Of a stretch of 64,000 bases of DNA, positions 11,425 to 24,470 are shown in pieces. Each line of letters opens with the position of its first letter. Positions within the stretch are counted from its first letter, which is position 1. The notes beneath the pieces are model-generated. The model did no database searches, was not told the DNA's origin, and saw only the letters and a program-made list of their open reading frames with translations. Where the stretch lies: the NCBI GenBank assembly GCA_942486035.1, contig CALNXK010000072.1:2140001-2204000 (forward strand), in the 5' to 3' direction. This stretch comes from Porites lobata. Lineage: Eukaryota; Cnidaria; Anthozoa; Scleractinia; Poritidae. Made by a program: the position numbers and the translations under genes.

Positions 11425-14189
11425 AACTATTCCTCTATAGTCGATTCTCTGGAAGTATAGTCTGTTTGACATCTGATATGACGTCATCTATTGAAATCAC
11501 ATGACCTGTATTATACGGACGGTAAAACATTCCCCGCGGGGTTCCGAATAACACTGGTTTTACTGTGTAAATAAAAGCAGTATTAACCGACTCTGAAAAG
11601 CTCTGTTAAGAGTCAACAGGATCGTAAGTTGTCTAAGTTACTTCGTCCAACACATAATAAAATTTTCATTTAACAACGCTGATTCAGTGAGTGTGGTGCG
11701 CTCCTCCACCCTCTGATTCGTAACTGATTCTCAAGATAACAGTACATCATAATTCCTAATTGAGCCTGAACAAGAGAGAATCTTGGCCTTTAATGTAAGG
11801 GAGAATAAATATTTAATAATTTCATTCATTACATTATTTACTCCAAAAATGACATTTTGCTCATGGGAATATCTAACTGCAGTAATGGTTTAACAGTAGG
11901 ATACCTCAAAGGAATGCTATTGCAAAATTTGTTTGGGCTCCGCATTTGAAAATCCTATATCATCATTCTATATCATTCACTTCAACACTCTGAGCACTGT
12001 TAATGACAGTACATTAAGGTAAGGGGAACAGTGCATACAGAACTAAATGGAAATTATTATCGGATGAATTAGGTGAAAAAGTAAACTAAGTAAGCAAAAA
12101 CGAGCAAGCTAATTAAAACTTGAAACGTATGTCATCAGCAGCATAAGCCAACATCCACCAAAAATGCGGACGTACCGGAATGTCCCTTTGCTACGCGCAA
12201 ATGAAATATGGTGGTATTTAAATTATAAATTAACAAAGAACACAGCGATGTTTCTCAGCCGTCTGCTGATTTTAACTCTCGCAGCCAAGTCATGTTACAC
12301 GCCGACTGAAGAATGTTGCACAGGTGATTATTAAAAGCAATTAAGACGGACAGCGAACTAAGCATGAATACAAGTATCCAACCGGCATGTTATTTCTCTT
12401 ATAAAAACTTAAGAACTTGTGTTTACTACGAGAAGGCGTAGAGTAGAGTAGAACAACGTTCAGCTATTAAAAAAATGTTTTCTCGAGGGAATTTTAAGTA
12501 GCTTCAGATACGTTTGTTATGAAAAGAGATAAGGTGTGAACTTTCTTGAAACAAAGAGCGATTAATAAAATGCCTCATAAATTTATGCGCAACTGTGAAG
12601 CACTCATCGGTGCTAACCAATTACCTGCAACTGTTACAGCGCTGATTTTACAAAAGCTTTAGCTTGTACGGACCTCAGCAAACCTACTAATGCTTTGACC
12701 AATTTTTGCGCAACGATACCGGAAACTCGTAGAGAAACCGAAAAAATAAATATATTATAGTTTTCTACCGTATAAGCCCAGCGCATGGGATTACTGAAAC
12801 TGCTAGCTATCGTGAAACTGAAATGTTGCCTTGATAGACTTGTTGGAGATGATCCTTAACAAAACAAAGGGACAGGGAATTTATTTTGCAACAAGAAACT
12901 ATTAAAGATAATGCCCTGGGAGAAAATGAAAGATTATAACATCGAGGACTTTTTCTCTGTGTCAGCTGTCGATAATTAATTTAATCCGTTTATTTTTGTG
13001 TCCTGACGAGTTCTTAGTACCGAGAAAACCCCCTTCACACAAGAGATATATGGGGTATTGTCTTGTCCGGCACTTCCTGTTTAGAGTTATCTGGCCACGT
13101 GATAGACAGACGGCCACGCCTCAAACTAATGAGATTGTCGATTACAGCCTTACATGTGGCAGTGCAACATTAATTTGTTGATTTGAATAAACTTCCTTGA
13201 TATTGTTATAAGACTCGCTAAACAAGGCGAGAAGGATGGAAAAACAGAAAACGCAAACTTGCATTTAAGCTGATTCTAATCAAAAACACAATTAGACTGT
13301 AAAAGGCTTTAAATCCGACTTCCCCTTTTTTCCACAGAATTGCCCTGTAATTCTTTTTCCCCGCAGTGGCCACAACTGCAGGTTTCGTAAGGTTTATTTA
13401 AGTACTCTATCGCTAAACGGTGGAGTAATCGCACAAAAATTCTTTTTTTTCATTGAGGCTGATTGTATGTAGTTAGTTCGTGGCAAGAACGGTTTTTGCT
13501 TGAAGTAAGATGCCTATTCATATTTATTTGTACAAATTCACCCAGTTGACTTGTAACTAAGCCCTCATTTGCAGAATAAAAATAGCGCACGCAGCTATAG
13601 TAGGTTCGAAAGTATGTAACCACTGTCATAACTGTTTTTAACATTTTTATGCGAGAATACAAACAGCCAACAGCTGCAAGTATTTAGGTAACGTTAGGTC
13701 ATGCGCGGCTTTTTGCCAACGGGCTGATCCGCGTCCTGATTGGTCACTTGGGTGTTAAAAAGCAGGATGGCACGCTTCTTACTGCGTCCATGCTTACCGT
13801 GTTGCGGAGTTCCATTGCTTTTTTGCCACGCGTTTTCGGGGAAAACTGTGAGTATGGATTCCTTTAACTGACTCATGATTACAATAATCTCAATAATGAT
13901 TTCCGTTTTATAAACTTCCATCCCGGGGCCACACCTTACATCATGCTCTATCTATTTCGTGTTATGCTTCATTCGCAAATTTTAAGTTTGAGCTTATAAC
14001 AAATGATTTGCAATTTTACTAAGTAGTCCAATGGCGTTTTAGCTCGGGCAGAGGTTAGCTCTCCCTAATCGGAGTCTTGCCAATAACTGGTTCTCTCCTA
14101 GATAAAATGCTTGAAAAACGCATTACCCAAATCACGCTGCATTCTCTTCGGTGCCTAACCTAAACTGTTGAACTAAACATTTTCAGAGG

Positions 14190-17100
14190 ATGCACCAACG
14201 TAAAAAGCTTCGTCTTCGCGACTGGCTCAAAGAGATGATCGATGCGGGCTTGTATGGTTTAAAATGGGAAGGAGACCCGAGGAAGCGAACCTTTCGAATC
14301 CCTTGGAAACACGGCTCTCGGCATGGCTGGTCTGAAAAAGATGATGCCGCTCTATTTAGAGCCTGGGCCACATATACAGGAAAATACAAAGAAGGAAGGG
14401 ACCTCCCTGATCCTCGAAAGTGGAAGACAAATTTTAGATGTGCTTTGAATGCCTTACCAGATATTAAGGAGATTCGCGAAGAGAGTTGTCCCCGTGGAAA
14501 GGATGCTTATAAGATTTACAAAATGCGACCAGTTCGAGGAAGAGGTAAGGGATTTGGAACCCAAAGATGCTACCTGAATGCGATAACTGTTAAGTTTGTA
14601 ATAGCTCACTGTTAGCGACGTAATGATATTATAGTTAGAGAACGATGTTAGCGTTTTCCATTCTCTGTCTCCATGTTTCTTTCGGCCTATACAAACAAAG
14701 CATGTCTTGTTTGCAAATAGTTGCCAACGAACTCAGAGCTAAAGCTAATAAAATAACGACCAGAGAAATTCGTAAAGAGTGGACCCAGAGTGGTATGGTG
14801 CGCATTCAGGGAAAGCATACTCTCTTAGCGGTTTCATGGACCAAAATCTGAGCTATATTGGCACTGATGGGTTTTAATATTACAAAATCACAGAGCAATT
14901 TGTTTCTTCAAGTCAACAATTTTGTAATAAGTCTGGCGCAATCATAAACGTATCGCTGCAAAAAACGAACAAAACTTTACCTCACATAGACAGAGTCAGT
15001 GTCGAGTTAGACGATGAGACAAATGAGACATTTATATTGTATGAATGCGATTTTAAGGAACAGCGGTCAACCATCAATATCAACTATCGATAGTGGTAAA
15101 TTAATGAGACAAAGTATTTGCCACGCGCCATGAGATCAATATACAGCTGATTTCAACTTGAATTCTTCGGTTCTCATTCACGGGATCGTTTGAACCCAGG
15201 ACATTTCAAGAGTCGCTTGAACTTCTCGTTCAATCAGTTGAAATGCTAAAAGACTAGGAGGTTAGAAATGTAGATTTGATATAGCGCAAAGCTCTTAAAT
15301 GCCAGTACAATACATCTCTAGTTGGCGCAAACTTTTAAGACTTCATATCAATCCAAATGTAAGATCAAAAGAATGTTTGTTTGTTGTATACATTGCATTT
15401 CCATGACTTGTGGTGGTATGTACAATAACCTCTCATACAAATACATTGCGGCAATGAACTGGTCGCTTTTCTTAACCAAGACTATGCTACCGATAACTTC
15501 GTTAACGGTCATTTCTGAGTTACGTTCTACTGAAATGATTAAAAACAAATTCAAAAGAACCACTTTCTAGTACAATTTGTCTTTTCCCGTATACTCTGAC
15601 AGGAGAAAAATAAACATGAATAGAAAGTTAGACTTTTAGGGGTCCATTAATCGCATTCTTGCCTTATTTGAGAGTAGCAGAAATCCACTTAGTTACTTTA
15701 CTAAACGGATGCAGTATCAAATTCTATCAGCGGTTGTTTTTCAAACATGGCTGCCATATGGGACACTTCTGTAGTTTAAGTCGGTTTCAGCCTACTATCA
15801 ATCAGTAGAGCAGGCAGGGCGCAAAATCAGAAAAAAAAAAAGAATCACACCTCTATACTAAGTTGCTCTGATTCAATTTGAATTTGTTCATATCTCACTT
15901 GTCTCCTCGTCTCACCGGTTGTCTTACAGTTAGGTGGTCGGCTTTCGCGTTTCTGTTATATGAATTTAGAGCGTGACTCATTTACGTCCTTCGTAAATCA
16001 ATATCATGCGTGCACGTACTTTCCGGTAGTTCTCTTTGTTATGCTGTACCAGATATGTGCAGCACTAATAGTTTTTAATTTGTGGATGGAACAATAAAAT
16101 GTCGCCATTCAAATGTGCACGTGTTTTTAGTATCTTTATAATGTCTAAAAAACGGCTCTATGTTTTTGGTCGATGTGAAATCCTTGCAACCATCTTTCCG
16201 TTCAAATTAATGTGAGTCGTACTCTCCCGTGCGGTGCTGCTGAAGTGATGGGTGGCGTATAAAATTTTTCTACCTGTCGGAGAAATGAATCATAATCGAT
16301 AGTAAACTCGTACAGAAAATTACAAATAGCAGTTATTTCGGGATGTTTGAGTTTTGGTCAATTATTAGAACGAACGAAAATCAAAGAAAATTACTTAATT
16401 AATTTATGGGCATGACACAAAGGGGCACGCAGGACTGTCCAAGGCTTATCTCTCTTACAACAGAAAGGACGATTTGAACCAGACAGAAAATAACCTCAGT
16501 CACGTCAGTTTCACATCCTTTCCATAATACAAAATGTTTGAAACAAGAACGGATGTTTCCATTTTTTGCACAAACGATGAACTTGAACCAGCAACCGTCT
16601 TAGATTTATCATGGAATTAATTCCCTCATGGAACGTGCCGCGCGGTCAGCGTGTATTTCGCTTTCATAAAAATAAAAATCCATGCCGGCACGCGTCATTC
16701 GATGAATAATAATTGTCTAAATATCGTCTAAGGGGTCTTTTTTCTGCTTGAACACATTAACTAGAGATACAATACACTTGTTTTCGGGTTGATCATTTCC
16801 CTTTCTCCACAAAAACGCAACCCCTAAAGGAAAGAACAGTCTGGATAAGATTGGTAATTAGGTATTTATGAAATGAAAATTTTTTCTTTTCAAAAAAAGG
16901 TTGGGAACAAGAATGATTAGATGGTCGTTTAATGAATGATCTTTGTGGTTGGAGATTCAACGTAGTTAATATAACATGCTACAGTACACACCTGTGAGTA
17001 AGAAAGAGCATTTTCCCAAGTTAGCCTAAACAGGTTTTTACATGGTACTGAATTAGTAGAAATTTAGGCTATCCAGGTAAATAGGTTCTTCAGTTTTTTT

Positions 17101-20100
17101 TTCTAAAAAAAAATACAAGTACTAAAAGCTAATATTGATTTAGTGGTATTCAGCTTATTCTTTATATAAAATTTGCAAACCTACTGACATAGCAGTTGGA
17201 GTGATAAGGCGCGTATGTCTCCAAGGAGGACCCTGGATATCTTATCTTATTTGCTTAAGTGTACAGAATTCTTAGTTATGGATTTTAGAAAATATGAACC
17301 TGTCTCAAATTTTAGGCTTAACAGGTTGCATAGAGGGGGCCTAACTGGCAAATTTTAGCCTAACTTACTCGCGAGATTTAGTGTATCATGGTGTCCAAGA
17401 TAGTTCTATCCTTATAATCTAGACTGTATACCCTAAGGTGTGACCATTCAAATAAAGGCTAACCTGGTTTTGTGCAGTACATTTCTGTATATGTGATGCT
17501 GTTTATAACTCTGCACAGTCGGTGAATGTCAGTTTTGAGTCACTGTGAATGAAATTCTGCAGTGAGTTAAACCTAATGAGAGGTACTTTCCTCTGGTGCT
17601 GTTTATCATGATGCTGTACAGGCTAAGTTAGTTCTGACTTTTAAATCTGTGCATGAAATCGTATCGTGTAAAGTTGTTGAATAGTACTCTCCTGTGGTGC
17701 TGTCTGTTATGTTGTACAAGATGGCTCTAATTTTGTGTCTGTAAGTGAAATCCTAAGGTGTCAACATTGAAATTAAATCTGAACCATACTTTCCTTTGGT
17801 ACTGCTTAAGTTTTACCCGAGAGTTCGAGCATTTGAGCCCTGCGAGTTAACCTTTAACTAAGACAATTCAAATGAAGGCTACTGGCCATTATACTCCTGT
17901 GGTGCTTTTTATGATCTGTACAGGCCGGATGGTTCCAACTTTTGAGTCTGGGAATGAAATCCAACAGTATGACAATTCAATTGAAAGCTTCTGAGCAGCA
18001 CTTTCCTGTGGTACCGTTTATTACGCTGCACTGGGTGGTTCTAACTTTTAAGTCTGTGGATGAAATCTCAAAGTATGACTCTAAGAAAGATACTGAACAG
18101 TACTGTACTGTGACACTATTCACGCTGTATACGCCTTAAAAGGTGGTCCCAACTAAGTCTGTGGATAAAATCTAAAGCGGGACAGTTCAAATCAGTAAAT
18201 GCTTGTGAGCAATACCTTCCTATGGTGTGTGTGCTTTTAACTTTTGAGTGATTTGAGTCAGAATGGGTAAAATTCTAGTGTGACTATTCAATTGAAAGCT
18301 ACTAAACAATAATTTCTGGTGGCGCCTTCAAAGCGGTTCTAGAAACATCCACTGGTTTAACGTGCAGCATCATTATCCATAATTAATATTCTAAAAGTTG
18401 GATAAGATTGATAACAAAGGTATTGTTGGTGTTGACAATTGAGTTCGCTTATTATCATTTTTAGATCGTTTAAGGTTGCAGCATGATCTCAAGGTGAGTG
18501 AGCCTCGTCACCCCTCAAGATTCACAGGATCTCATCTGTCTTTCACCTTTCCTCCTCAAGTAAGTGTGCATGATTTATTATTTATCCAATTGCTGTTTTC
18601 GGTTAAATTGTCATGGGCAAAATTCAATCCTGATGACTGATATATATTTCTTTCACTTTTACTTCCCATCATTCAAAAGACATTTTCGATAAACTAGAAC
18701 TTATATAATTAATTATTTGCTCAAGAGTGTCGTCGTTTCTCTTTCTTTCTTTTGTTTCTTTTGTTTGGGCGTTTGTGCTGGTCCTAAGGCGCGTCAGCTA
18801 CTTCAATCCTGTAGTAGCACCTTCATACACGCAATACGGACCTACATTGTGCCAACGACTATGTTGTTGTTAGGGTTTCGAGGCTCAACAGTACCTTCAT
18901 ATTCTGAACCACTACTTTCGGAAAAACAATGTTGTGGTCTTCGTTCAAAATTTAACAACCTATTAAAAATGATTTCATTACACACGACATTTTTTTCTTG
19001 TCTAAACCACTGAGAAAATTGGCTAAAGCTACAAAAAGCCACATGGACATTATATGCAAATTAACGAAACGAACATAGATATTCTTTGCCTTTGTTTGAT
19101 AAAGTACGTGTTTTTTTTAACTTAGAAGCTGCTCTTACATAACTTACGAAAGCTCAATCAACCTTCAGAAGTGATTTATAAAGCCATGGATTACAATACT
19201 GTAATATAACCAATGTTCGAAATAGCCAGTCGATCATCATTGACCCGGAGAAGCCGGAGCTTTCTATCCGGGCTCCGTCGCCGAGCAGTTGGTTCCTCAT
19301 ATTAACTGCATACGGGCTTTATGTTACCTCATTTTGATAGAATTTTTTCTAAATAATACCTGTTATAACGTTTTAATTATTGGCAAGAGAAAAGGCATGA
19401 GTGAAACTGATATTCCTAGAAACGTTTTAATTTAAACCGCAAACGACGATGAAAGTTTATGTTATAAAACTCGGGTTAAAGTATTCGCGACTTTTAAGAA
19501 GCAAATACTTTTACTGAATATTAGTGGCCTGAATCGAAATTAAAAAGAGCAATATTTTGATTTTTTCACTGTCTTCCGACACTTCATCGTTTCCTTGATT
19601 CTTTCTTGCATATGTATGTAATTTCTTCGAACAATCAAGTCAAAATTCTACCTACCCTTAGAAGAAGCAATCGTCTAGGTGACCTTTTCTTCAAGGATAA
19701 ACAGCACTTGGGGTACTTCGCTCTGCTATCGTTTCTGTTTCTAAATAAGTTTATGATTTCTTAGAGCCATATAGTACAGGTTATCTAAGCATACTGAGCG
19801 GCCGACATTTGACAATGGCCCTTCTGGGGAAAATATTATTGTAAAAGATTCCTATTTCTTAGAAAGTCTATTAGTAACGCTCTAGAAACGCTCACTGGCA
19901 ATCGGTACCGGCGATAAACCACATCCTAGATACTGTCAATAATACACAGTCCGATTCAATTTTGCTTGTTATCAAGGCGTTCTAATCACTAAAGGAAACA
20001 ACTTGTTTATATTATAACCGACAAACAAAACAAACACGAGGAAGAAAGACTTCGAAATGATAATGATTTCCGGTAAACCGGAAGTTACCGTAGAGCTATA

Positions 20101-22023
20101 TTCAGGCTCTTACTGCATGGCTAGCGTAGGTTCTTTTATTCCACATAAAAACAGGAAGACAAATGTCAGTATCAAATTGTATCGTTCTCATATAAAAGTC
20201 AAGGTGGAACAGAGTGTCCTAGACACTGCATATTGCAAGACCTGGTTTCATTTGATTCTCTCAGCTCAATAGTTAAGTTTGCATCTTTATTTCCATTTCA
20301 GCCTGTTTCATTTCCATCCTTTGAACCGTATGACATGTCGCCTCCTGTGTTTAAAGCCAGTAGAAACTGCATGAGTGACGAAGACGTGGAAATAGTTACG
20401 GTAAGATGGCGGACACTAGGAAACAACTGCAACGATTAGCCGCTTATAAATAACGTCTTTTAACGGCATGAACTTTAAAACATTGATAGCGGCGTACAAG
20501 GTACAAGTCGCCCTCTGATGTCGGAATCAGGGAAATTTTTGCTCGTGGAATCCGGAATTTGGAAAACAGCTCAAGGAATCCGGATTCCGCCAACAATTGG
20601 AATCCGGAATCCAAGAGTAACAAAAATCCGGATTCCAATATCTGGAATCCCGTCCACGGTGGGGAGTTCAAAATCCAGTCTTGAATTCCTTTCCATGAGG
20701 CGATACAAGGATCGTGGTTTCTGAAAGGGCAGCGTTTTGGCCGATGGCTTGCAGAATCAGAGTTGCCATAGGCTTTCGCAGTTTTTTCCATCAAATGTTT
20801 AACCATCAGTTTTGGCGTTTCAGTTACAATTTCAAATTTTGGCTCAATTATCTTTGTAAAAAAGCATGATAAAAAAATGTGGATGTTCCTTGCCACACAT
20901 CTAGAGCATACCTTGAGAACCTGGCTAGTTCCTTCATTTCTGAGAAGGTAAATGTCTATATTTAACTTCAAGTTGTTTTTGTACCTTAACAGTTGGTTGA
21001 TGAAATGATGAGTGAAGCAAGCTCTCCATATCTTAGTAGTCCCGGAAGTAGCGCTGATTCAACAACTTTCTTTTGTGGTTATCCTGTGGACACAGGTCAG
21101 CAAGCATTCCTTAATAGGCCTTATTCAAAAATACCATAATACTCATTGTTATCCCTCCAAAATTTTGCTTTAAAGCATTGTTTTAAATTTTTCTTTGGAC
21201 TCCCTCTTGTTTTCATCCGCTTTTTTCCCTCCGCTCTTCAATGGCGCAACTCTCCACTTCCTGATAAAAGCAGGTATGGTCAAGTTACTAGCGCATGCGT
21301 AGTCCCAGGGGACGGGGGGGGGGGGGGTTGGGTACTCAGAATTTCAAGTGACGGGCATGATAGAATATGGGCAAAGATCGAAACTCAAAAAAAAAACCCT
21401 AGGGCTTCCAACAAAACCCAAAAAGTCCCTGAACCAAAAATTAACCCCCCAAAAAATCCCGTGCGGAATTTCCGAGCCTTAATAATTGCTAAATGCAATG
21501 TAGTACATATTAAACAGCCGCAAAACAAGTTTGGTTGTATTTTATTCGCAGAACAACGCCGTTGGGATACGCGGGCACTACCACGAATCCTCAGCTAGTG
21601 TTGTATACCCCCCAAAAACCCTACTTAATTTAAGCCCCCCCCCCAAAATACTTGAAAATTTTCCGACCCCAAAAATTCCTGGAATCGAAAATTTAAGACC
21701 GAAAAACATCCTTCGATCATCCAAGTCACTTTAAATGCGGAGGACCCCCACTGGGTGCATAGATCAGATGTAGTCCTTTTTCCGGTATAACAACCATGGA
21801 TATTCATGCAATATCAGCATGGGAGGGGCGCTTTACTATCCTGAAGAAACTCCATGCACCCAGCATTCATTTACAAATCTCTATCTTGACCTTTACCGTT
21901 AACAATTGATTATGGCCATTTATTTAACCACGTTTGCTTCTCTAATATGTGCATTTTTTAATGTCTCTTTTTTCTACAGGCATAAACCCGTTTCAATTTC
22001 CAAGGCATGATGTATTCGATTAA
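14190..22023 (+). CDS. Interferon regulatory factor, short form lacking a visible IRF-association domain
   Basis: Proposed exons are 14190-14544, 18465-18559, 20302-20400, 20993-21095 and 21980-22023: 696 nt, 231 residues plus TAA, with all phases consistent. Exon 1 alone encodes the IRF helix-turn-helix DNA-binding domain (residues about 5-113). The five hallmark tryptophans are W12, W26, W39, W47 and W59, and the recognition segment WKTNFRCALNALPDI is present. The ATG follows an AG acceptor-like site and an in-frame TGA at 14169, so a 5' non-coding exon may precede it. The later exons encode a Pro/Ser/acidic tail (FPSFEPYDMSPPVF, SPYLSSPGSSADST) and no SMAD-like association domain, so overall shape is closer to vertebrate IRF1/IRF2 than to IRF3-IRF9. 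IRFs bind GAAA-type promoter elements and drive innate immune and developmental transcription. The domain call is near certain; exon 2 and the tail rest on phase and splice signals only. ATTAAA at 22137-22142 may be the polyadenylation signal. Confidence 0.8.
17385..18335. repeat. Degenerate minisatellite, units of about 103 bp
   Basis: The anchor TTCCTGTGGTGCTGTTTA recurs in diverged form at 17589, 17690, 17792, 17895, 18004, 18107, 18218 and 18314, a spacing of 96-111 bp. Each unit also carries variants of AACTTTTGAGTCTGTGAATG and GTGACAATTCAAATGAAAGC. At least eight copies, perhaps nine, fill the end of the IRF first intron just before exon 2. Confidence 0.85.
20515..20680. repeat. GGAATCCGGAATCC cluster
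   Basis: Repeated GGAATCC/GGATTCC words in both orientations form small palindromes in the intron between IRF exons 3 and 4. A 175-codon frame on the opposite strand across it is explained by this repeat. Confidence 0.7.
21300..21730. repeat. Low-complexity G-tract and AACCCC/AAAACCC-rich repeat
   Basis: It opens with a 14-base G run (about 21315-21328) and continues with many CCCCAAAA and CCCAAAAA words. It is a repeat-derived stretch in the last IRF intron, with no convincing ends. Confidence 0.5.
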
Positions 22024-22883
22024 GGGCTCCAAACTACCAAGTACCTATGCCCAGGGGACACATTGAACTTTTTTAGGTAGTACTGTCTCTCTGGGACACT
22101 GGAAGTTCTATACTACAACAGATAATGCTCATTCGAATTAAAGAACCCTTCTCTAAAAATTCCTTACCCTAGGCAATAAGTTGTCAAAACTTCCATTCAG
22201 TTTCCCTTCAAATACTATCCTATCCTAGACTTGAGCAAGCTACTTTAAAAACATCTATTTCATAACGATGGATATTCTTTTAGCTTAAAGACAATTCCCA
22301 CACCCTAAGGCGTTAGTAATTGTTCAATTGGCTGCTGTCACTGATGTAAGAAATTAAAAAAAAAACCGTGATACCAAGTTTGGGAAAACATGCAGCCGCC
22401 GCCGAGTGTCAAGCTGCGGGAAAAAACCCCGCGAGTTGCTGTGCATGTATCGTGCAGTAAAGAACTGGTCGGTTTTATGCCAGGGCAATTATAAGACGTC
22501 TAGTAATGTCTTCTTTATTTCAAGAATTTAATGTACGATACGTCTAAGAAATCGTCAGGAGCCCATAACCCGGAGTGAGAAACTTCCATGTACACTTTTC
22601 ACGGCGTTTTCACCCGACCAGTTTATTTTTAGAACGATTTTGGCTCGAATTTAGAATATCTCTAAGTCTTACAAACTACTCAGCAAAGCCTACAGCCCTG
22701 AAATGGTATTTTTGAACTTTCTTCATCTTTCCCGCGCCCGGTTATGGGCTTCTGAATTTCTGTTATAGAATGCTTTGAGTTTGGTCGCTGATCTCGTTGT
22801 TTTGTGGAGATTTCAAAAGTCCAAATCATGTTCAAAGCAAGCTATGCTTGTTGCATGTTCATTTGCGTAGTCAATGGGCCATT

Positions 22884-23044
22884 TCCGAGTTCCCCGGGCC
22901 TCTGTTTCAAAACGAGGGTAGGTCCTCAGCCTTTGATATGGAGATCATTTTCCATTCTCATGCAAATAAAACTCATTTTCACAAGAAAGGTTGTGCACCT
23001 AGCCTCATTTTGAAAGTGAGGGTTTTTGGAACTCGGCTGTGGCC
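22884..23044. mobile_element. Palindromic MITE, about 160 bp
   Basis: The left arm (TTCCGAGTTCCCCGGGCCTC, GTTTCAAAACGAGGG) mirrors the right arm (CCTCATTTTGAAAGTGAGGG, TTTGGAACTCGG). The centre is TGCAAATAAAACTCATTTTC. Confidence 0.6.
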
Positions 23045-23282
23045 TACTGAAAACTTCTTTAGCTCAAATCATATAAAATAAAATATATATAACTCACAAA
23101 GTTAACGCCAAAGGGAAATTAATACCAAGTATTTTCGTAAAGTAAACTTAAAAAGTTACTGAGTGGCTTTTGGTTAAGATAGTACAACAGCCACGAACGG
23201 CCTCTATGGGTGCCATACAAAATATCTTTAGTTACATCAAAGTAAATGTTATAATTTTAGTAACCTGTGTGGCAGTTGCTAA

Positions 23283-23425
23283 AAGAGGAGGGGAGGGGAG
23301 GGGAAGGGAGGGGAGGAGGAGAAAAGCGCCAGGAGGGAAAGGTAGAGTCTCCTTCCTTTTATTCCCAGTCCCCTATCCCTTTTCCCTTCTCTCCCGTCCC
23401 CTTTCAACATGCCTGCCACGCAGGC
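23283..23425. repeat. Purine/pyrimidine-mirrored GGGGA repeat
   Basis: A (GGGGA)n-rich half is followed by a CCCTT/CCCGTCCCC-rich half and ends with GCCTGCCACGCAGGC. The G-rich and C-rich halves can pair. Related words (GGCAGGTGTTTGAAAGGGAA) occur at 57248, which suggests one family. Confidence 0.5.
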
Positions 23426-23469
23426 TATAGTTTTCGCTTCTAGATAATGGTTCTGGTCTCGATGACCAG

Positions 23470-24122
23470 CAGGGGCGTAGCTTTTCGACTTTTTGTAGGC
23501 ATGGTCCCTAAAGATCGCGTGTTAGGTGACTGGTAATATATTTGGCTACTACAATTTCCTTACCCTGATAGCAGATCGTCTCTATTATTCTGGCAGGTTT
23601 TTAGCATTTACGAAGTTACTAGTAGTTCGCGTGGTTTGGACATATAAGACAAGCTAGTAGATTTCATCGCAACACAATGTGGGTGGTTTATAACAAGATT
23701 TATCCCCGCTGCTTCTTTCTCATTTACGAACGTTAAAGTATGTATGTGTCAGTTTTTTTTTGCTTCAACACTACTGGTAGAGGAGTCACAGTAAAGTAAA
23801 GTTACAATCATGGACAAAACTACTCAATGCAATATTCACATTTTTCTGTCATTTCTGGGTTCTGTCATATAACATTGCATTGTTTTCGAAATTTTCTTGC
23901 AGTTCTTTCTCCCTTTGCCCTATACAAAGTTGAAACTCGGAAAAAATTCTGGACACACGCGTCCAACTTTGTTTGTGGGGTGAAGGGAGGGGTTGGACCT
24001 GTGTGAATTGGAAAACGCTCTAGAAATGCAAAAGTGTCCCAGAACTTTTGTCAATGATTGTATTTGGTAGGGAAAATCGTACAACGGGCAGACAGGCTTA
24101 TAAGCTGCTGGCTACGCCCCTG
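23470..24122. mobile_element. hAT-like MITE with CAGGGGCGTAGC ends
   Basis: CAGGGGCGTAGC at 23470-23481 and its exact complement at 24111-24122 bound 653 bp without coding capacity. The CAGGGGCGTAGC terminus is typical of hAT-related non-autonomous elements. No clear target duplication is present. A (TGATTAGTC)n run follows on the right. Confidence 0.65.
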
Positions 24123-24470
24123 ATTAGTCTGATTAGTCTGATTAGTCAAAAGAGCTATTTTATGAAATATAAACGTATGTGTTGTTGTTTTTAAAGTGCG
24201 TGTCCAAAACATAGCGAAAACGTCTTTGGAAGGAAAAAAAGCGCCTTTTATAGAGTCTATATTTGTAAGAGTATATTTACGTTAAGTTACTTGGGAACGT
24301 CAGAAAATCCTTTTGATATACAGTAATAAATGTTTTTTACAAATCTGCGTCAGTGAATACTACACTATGTCCCTTAATTGGTTAAACATGCTGAAAGGAA
24401 AACACACTTTCCAGGATAAAAGTTAAAAAGTGGGCCATAACAACTGTAGGAGTTGACGGCCTCTGACCGA

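Larger units (their letters stand above)
4713..14186. other. Intergenic region without a supported gene
   Basis: About 9.5 kb separates the PHF20-like and IRF genes. The open frames here are short (84 codons or fewer), lack recognisable domains and have no convincing phase-compatible splice partners. The region holds the transposon-like repeats listed separately near 6.2, 8.3, 10.3 and 11.3 kb. The remainder is AT-rich, apparently unique sequence. The last few hundred bases may include a 5' non-coding exon and promoter of the IRF gene; I cannot place either. Confidence 0.6.

Noticed and set aside
12996..13181. 61-codon plus-strand frame in the long intergenic region
   Set aside because: It is short, has no domain and lies among AT-rich sequence without splice partners.
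18717..19013. 98-codon frame with a signal-peptide-like start
   Set aside because: There is no domain, no splice context and no family resemblance; it lies in an IRF intron and is compatible with chance.
20444..20971. 175-codon open frame on the minus strand
   Set aside because: It is explained by the GGAATCC repeat, reads as repetitive SGF-type peptide, and lies opposite the intron of a plus-strand gene.
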